Of a DNA stretch of 16,595 nt, positions 14,369 to 16,595 are shown in pieces; position 1 is the stretch's first letter; every line of letters starts with the position of its first letter. This DNA is from an actinobacterium SCGC AAA015-D07 (lineage in GTDB: Bacteria > Actinomycetota > Acidimicrobiia > Actinomarinales > Actinomarinaceae), in contig ARQR01000011.1 of assembly GCA_000384495.1 (NCBI GenBank), positions 1 through 16,595 on the forward strand, read 5' to 3'. The notes under the pieces are model-generated. The model did no database searches, was not told the origin of the DNA, and was given only the letters and a program-made list of their open reading frames with translations. The position numbers and the translations under genes were made by a program.

Positions 14369-16179
14369 TGCAAAAAATAGATATCAAAGAAATTCCAACA
14401 AGTCCAGGTATTTATATTTTCAAAGATGAGTACGAAGAGCCTTTATATGTTGGAAAAGCCAAAAATCTAAGAAAAAGAGTTCCATCATACTTTAGAGAAA
14501 AATCTTCTTGGAAAATAAAAAGACTTGTTGCTGAATCAAAAGACTTAAGTTTTGTTGTATCTAAAAATGAGGCAGATGCATTACTTGCCGAGTATTCTTT
14601 TATTCAAGAATATAAACCAAAGTACAATGTACAGTTCAAAGATGACAAATCCTATCCTTATGTAACGTTATCCAATGAAGAATGGCCAAGGGCATATATA
14701 TCAAGAAGAATAAGTCAAAGAAATAAAAACTTTGGACCTTTTCCTTTTATCGGCTCAGCTAGGCGCTCACTAGATCATTTAATAAATATATTTCCTGTAA
14801 GGACTTGTTCTAAAAATGTATTTGAAAGACACCAAAAACTAGAAAAAGCTTGCTTGCTCTATGACATCAAAAAATGTGCTGGACCATGTATCGGTGCTAT
14901 AAGTGAAACAGATTATAAAGAATTAACATCTAAATTAGAAAATTTTTATTCTGGTAAGTCAGATCAGTATATTGATGAAAAAATAAATGAAATGATGAGT
15001 TTCTCTAAGAATCAAGAATATGAAAAGGCACAACAAGCCAAAAATATAATATCGCATCTTGAAAACGCAAGAACTACACAAACACTCATGGTTGCTGATA
15101 AAAAGTCTGTCGATGTAGTGGGAATTGACATAAGCAATTTTGACGTTGTGATTTCATGTCTATTGATTAGAAATGGGAGAATAATTGGAGAGGTTAAAAA
15201 GACACTTGAACCAATTGATACAGAGCAGTACGAAGAATATCTGCCACAAATTATTCTCTCAATTTTCTCAGAAAACCAACCATCAGATGAAATATTGGTG
15301 AGTCATAATTTTCCTTTTGTGGAAACAGTACAAAAAAGCTTATCAGAAAAATGGGATAAAAGTATCGTGTTAAAAACTCCTGTGAAAGGATGGAAAAAAG
15401 ACCTTCTTGAAACTGCAATTTTAGATGCAAAAGAAATTAGAAGAGTTGTAAATTTTAGAAGAAGAACAGACCTTGAGTTCAGATCCCAATCTTTGGAGCA
15501 GTTAAGAAATAATCTAGATCTTAAACAGATTCCTTTTCGCATTGAAGCTTTCGACATCTCAAATTTAGGTGCAGAATACAGAGCTGGATCAATGGTTGTA
15601 ATGGATGATGGAATTTGTAAACCCTCTATGTATCGCAAATTCCATATAAAATCATTTACGGGTCAGGATGATTTTAAATCCATGGAAGAAGTTTTGTTCA
15701 GAAGATTAAAGAGACTTATAAAACCTGATGAAAAAGATAAAAGTTTTAAACGTAAACCTGACTTAATACTAATTGATGGAGGTAAAGGCCAATTATCATC
15801 TGCAAAAAGTGTAATTGATCATTTTGAGTTAGATATTGAAGTAATCGGTTTAGCTAAAAAGTTTGAGGAGATATTCAAACCTAACCGCAAAAACCCATTT
15901 ATTCTTGATAAAAGTTCTGAATCAATGTTTTTATTACAAAATATAAGAGATGAAGCTCATAGATTTGCGATTACCGAAAATAGAAGATTAAGAATAAAAA
16001 ATTTTGATGATCAAACATTATTGAGTATTAATGGCGTTGGCATTAAATCATCAGATATCCTATTAAAAAGGTTTAAGGACGTCTCTAGGCTCTCAAAAGC
16101 CACATATGAGGAGCTGAGAGAAGTAGTTTCAGATAGTATAGCTAGGAAAGTATATTCATATTTCAATGGTGATTTTTAG
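14368..16179 (+). CDS. uvrC: Excinuclease ABC subunit C
   Basis: Makes both incisions flanking a lesion in the UvrB-DNA complex. 603 residues, normal. The N-terminal GIY-YIG nuclease, for the 3' cut, shows SPGIYIF (12-18) and LYVGKAKNLRKRV (26-38), with the later NEADALLAEY segment carrying its catalytic glutamate. A cysteine-containing linker, KACLLYDIKKCAGPCIG, matches the family pattern CLxxxIxxCxxPC. A UVR helix, EYEKAQQAKNIISHLE, contacts UvrB. The RNase H-like endonuclease for the 5' cut has D396 in AFDISN, D470 in IDGGKGQL and H531 in RDEAHRFAI, the counterparts of D399, D466 and H538 in E. coli. A helix-hairpin-helix (LLSINGVGIKSSDILLKRF) ends the protein. It overlaps uvrA by one base. 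rapZ follows 72 bp later. Confidence 0.98.
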   Translation: MQKIDIKEIPTSPGIYIFKDEYEEPLYVGKAKNLRKRVPSYFREKSSWKIKRLVAESKDLSFVVSKNEADALLAEYSFIQEYKPKYNVQFKDDKSYPYVTLSNEEWPRAYISRRISQRNKNFGPFPFIGSARRSLDHLINIFPVRTCSKNVFERHQKLEKACLLYDIKKCAGPCIGAISETDYKELTSKLENFYSGKSDQYIDEKINEMMSFSKNQEYEKAQQAKNIISHLENARTTQTLMVADKKSVDVVGIDISNFDVVISCLLIRNGRIIGEVKKTLEPIDTEQYEEYLPQIILSIFSENQPSDEILVSHNFPFVETVQKSLSEKWDKSIVLKTPVKGWKKDLLETAILDAKEIRRVVNFRRRTDLEFRSQSLEQLRNNLDLKQIPFRIEAFDISNLGAEYRAGSMVVMDDGICKPSMYRKFHIKSFTGQDDFKSMEEVLFRRLKRLIKPDEKDKSFKRKPDLILIDGGKGQLSSAKSVIDHFELDIEVIGLAKKFEEIFKPNRKNPFILDKSSESMFLLQNIRDEAHRFAITENRRLRIKNFDDQTLLSINGVGIKSSDILLKRFKDVSRLSKATYEELREVVSDSIARKVYSYFNGDF

Positions 16180-16230
16180 ATTAATTTATACCAAACAATA
16201 ATAAATTATTCCATGTAAACAGATGACAAT

Positions 16231-16236
16231 TAGAAT
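16231..16236 (+). promoter_or_regulatory. Possible -10 element for rapZ
   Basis: TAGAAT in the 72-bp uvrC-rapZ gap, with TTCCAT at 16209-16214 as a weak -35 after a 16-bp spacer. It would leave a leader of about 8-10 nt. TATCAT at 16236-16241 is an equally good alternative. The gap holds no terminator-like hairpin, so rapZ may also be read through from uvrC. Confidence 0.25.
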
Positions 16237-16251
16237 ATCATTAGATTAAAT

Positions 16252-16595
16252 ATGGTATCAAAACGCCCTGAAGTATTATTACTAGTTGGAATGTCGGGAG
16301 CTGGTCGCTCTGCAAGTGCTAATGTTTTCGAAGATCTTGGTTATTACGTGATTGAAAATTTACCAACCAATTTAATTCAATCAGTTGTTGAGTCTAATGA
16401 TGTTGCTGAAACAAATAAGCAATTAGTTTTAACTGTAGATGCTAAGGAGAGCTCATCACAAAGTGAGCTAACAAAAAGTCTTGATAAGCTAAGTCAGTCT
16501 GGAGTGTTAACCAGAGTAATATTCTTGGATGCTGACAACGACACGCTTATAGAGAGATATGAAGAAAATAGACGTCCTCATCCAATGGCAAAAGA
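16252..16595 (+). CDS. rapZ: RapZ/YvcJ-family nucleotide-binding protein (3' end outside window)
   Basis: ATPase/GTPase of the RapZ (YvcJ) family. In E. coli RapZ delivers the small RNA GlmZ for decay; in Gram-positive bacteria the role is less clear. The open frame begins at ATG 16252 and runs off the window after 114 codons. Walker A is GMSGAGRS (13-20), with arginine in place of the usual lysine, a form I associate with actinobacterial members. It is followed by ANVFEDLGYYVIENLP, matching the family LEDxG(Y/F)xVIDNLP. A later FLDADNDTLIERYEENRRPHP corresponds to the conserved FLDAxxxxLxxRYxxTRRxHPL. The C-terminal RNA-binding half is outside. In actinobacteria uvrC is commonly followed by rapZ, a YvcK/CofD-like gene and whiA, so those may lie just beyond the right edge. 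Confidence 0.95.
   Translation, partial: MVSKRPEVLLLVGMSGAGRSASANVFEDLGYYVIENLPTNLIQSVVESNDVAETNKQLVLTVDAKESSSQSELTKSLDKLSQSGVLTRVIFLDADNDTLIERYEENRRPHPMAK

Noticed and set aside
9007..16179. The coaE-uvrBAC block as a novel defence or mobile island
   Set aside because: All proteins are full-length housekeeping enzymes in an order close to that of other actinobacteria; there are no integrase, att-like repeats or change in base composition by eye.
16196..16209. Palindrome AATAAT-AA-ATTATT after uvrC, as terminator or operator
   Set aside because: It is only A and T in an AT-rich gap with no GC stem or U-tract; expected by chance.

Overview
The window looks like a chromosomal segment of a low-GC, streamlined actinobacterium, most plausibly a marine lineage such as Candidatus Actinomarinales. 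GC was judged by eye, not computed. The phylum assignment rests on four things: the gene order polA-rpsA-coaE-uvrB-uvrA-uvrC-rapZ; a ribosomal protein S1 with four S1 domains that follows the mycobacterial S1 closely along its length; a RapZ whose P-loop reads GAGRS rather than GAGKS; and a small anchored protein resembling the actinobacterial DUF732 family. The genus is inference; no marker here fixes it. Genes are packed with spacers of 0 to about 70 bp and frequent 1-17 bp overlaps, and no stretch above 300 bases lacks a gene. I see no mobile element, CRISPR array, prophage, toxin-antitoxin pair or origin.

Layout. 1-631 (-) is the N-terminal part of flavin-dependent thymidylate synthase ThyX, diverging from a small membrane protein (661-924, +). 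A DMT/EamA transporter (914-1741, -) converges on that gene. Next comes a tight plus-strand group, 1782-3994: endonuclease III, a CcdA-type thiol-electron carrier, a short YgfZ-like protein and a 100-residue zinc-ribbon-like protein. A minus-strand pair (3978-4941) encodes a YczE-like membrane protein and a DUF732-like anchored protein, preceded by tRNA-Leu(CAA) at 4982-5063. From 5131 to the end everything is on the plus strand: polA (GTG start), rpsA, coaE, uvrB, uvrA, uvrC and the start of rapZ.

How the genes work together. The right two thirds holds almost a whole nucleotide excision repair pathway: UvrA and UvrB for damage search and loading, UvrC for dual incision, and DNA polymerase I for gap filling. 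coaE overlaps uvrB by 4 bp, and uvrB-uvrA and uvrA-uvrC each share a single base, so the excinuclease is probably co-translated from one mRNA. Endonuclease III adds base excision repair on the left. The ccdA-ygfZ-zinc-ribbon trio suggests thiol, iron-sulfur or metal homeostasis, but only context supports that link.

No wholly new system is evident; most of the window is housekeeping. Items worth a second look are an endonuclease III missing part of its iron-sulfur ligand set, a truncated YgfZ, a ThyX of a non-mycobacterial subtype, a contiguous uvrBAC operon, a divergent CoaE, and -10-like hexamers 6-8 nt before several start codons that suggest leaderless mRNAs.
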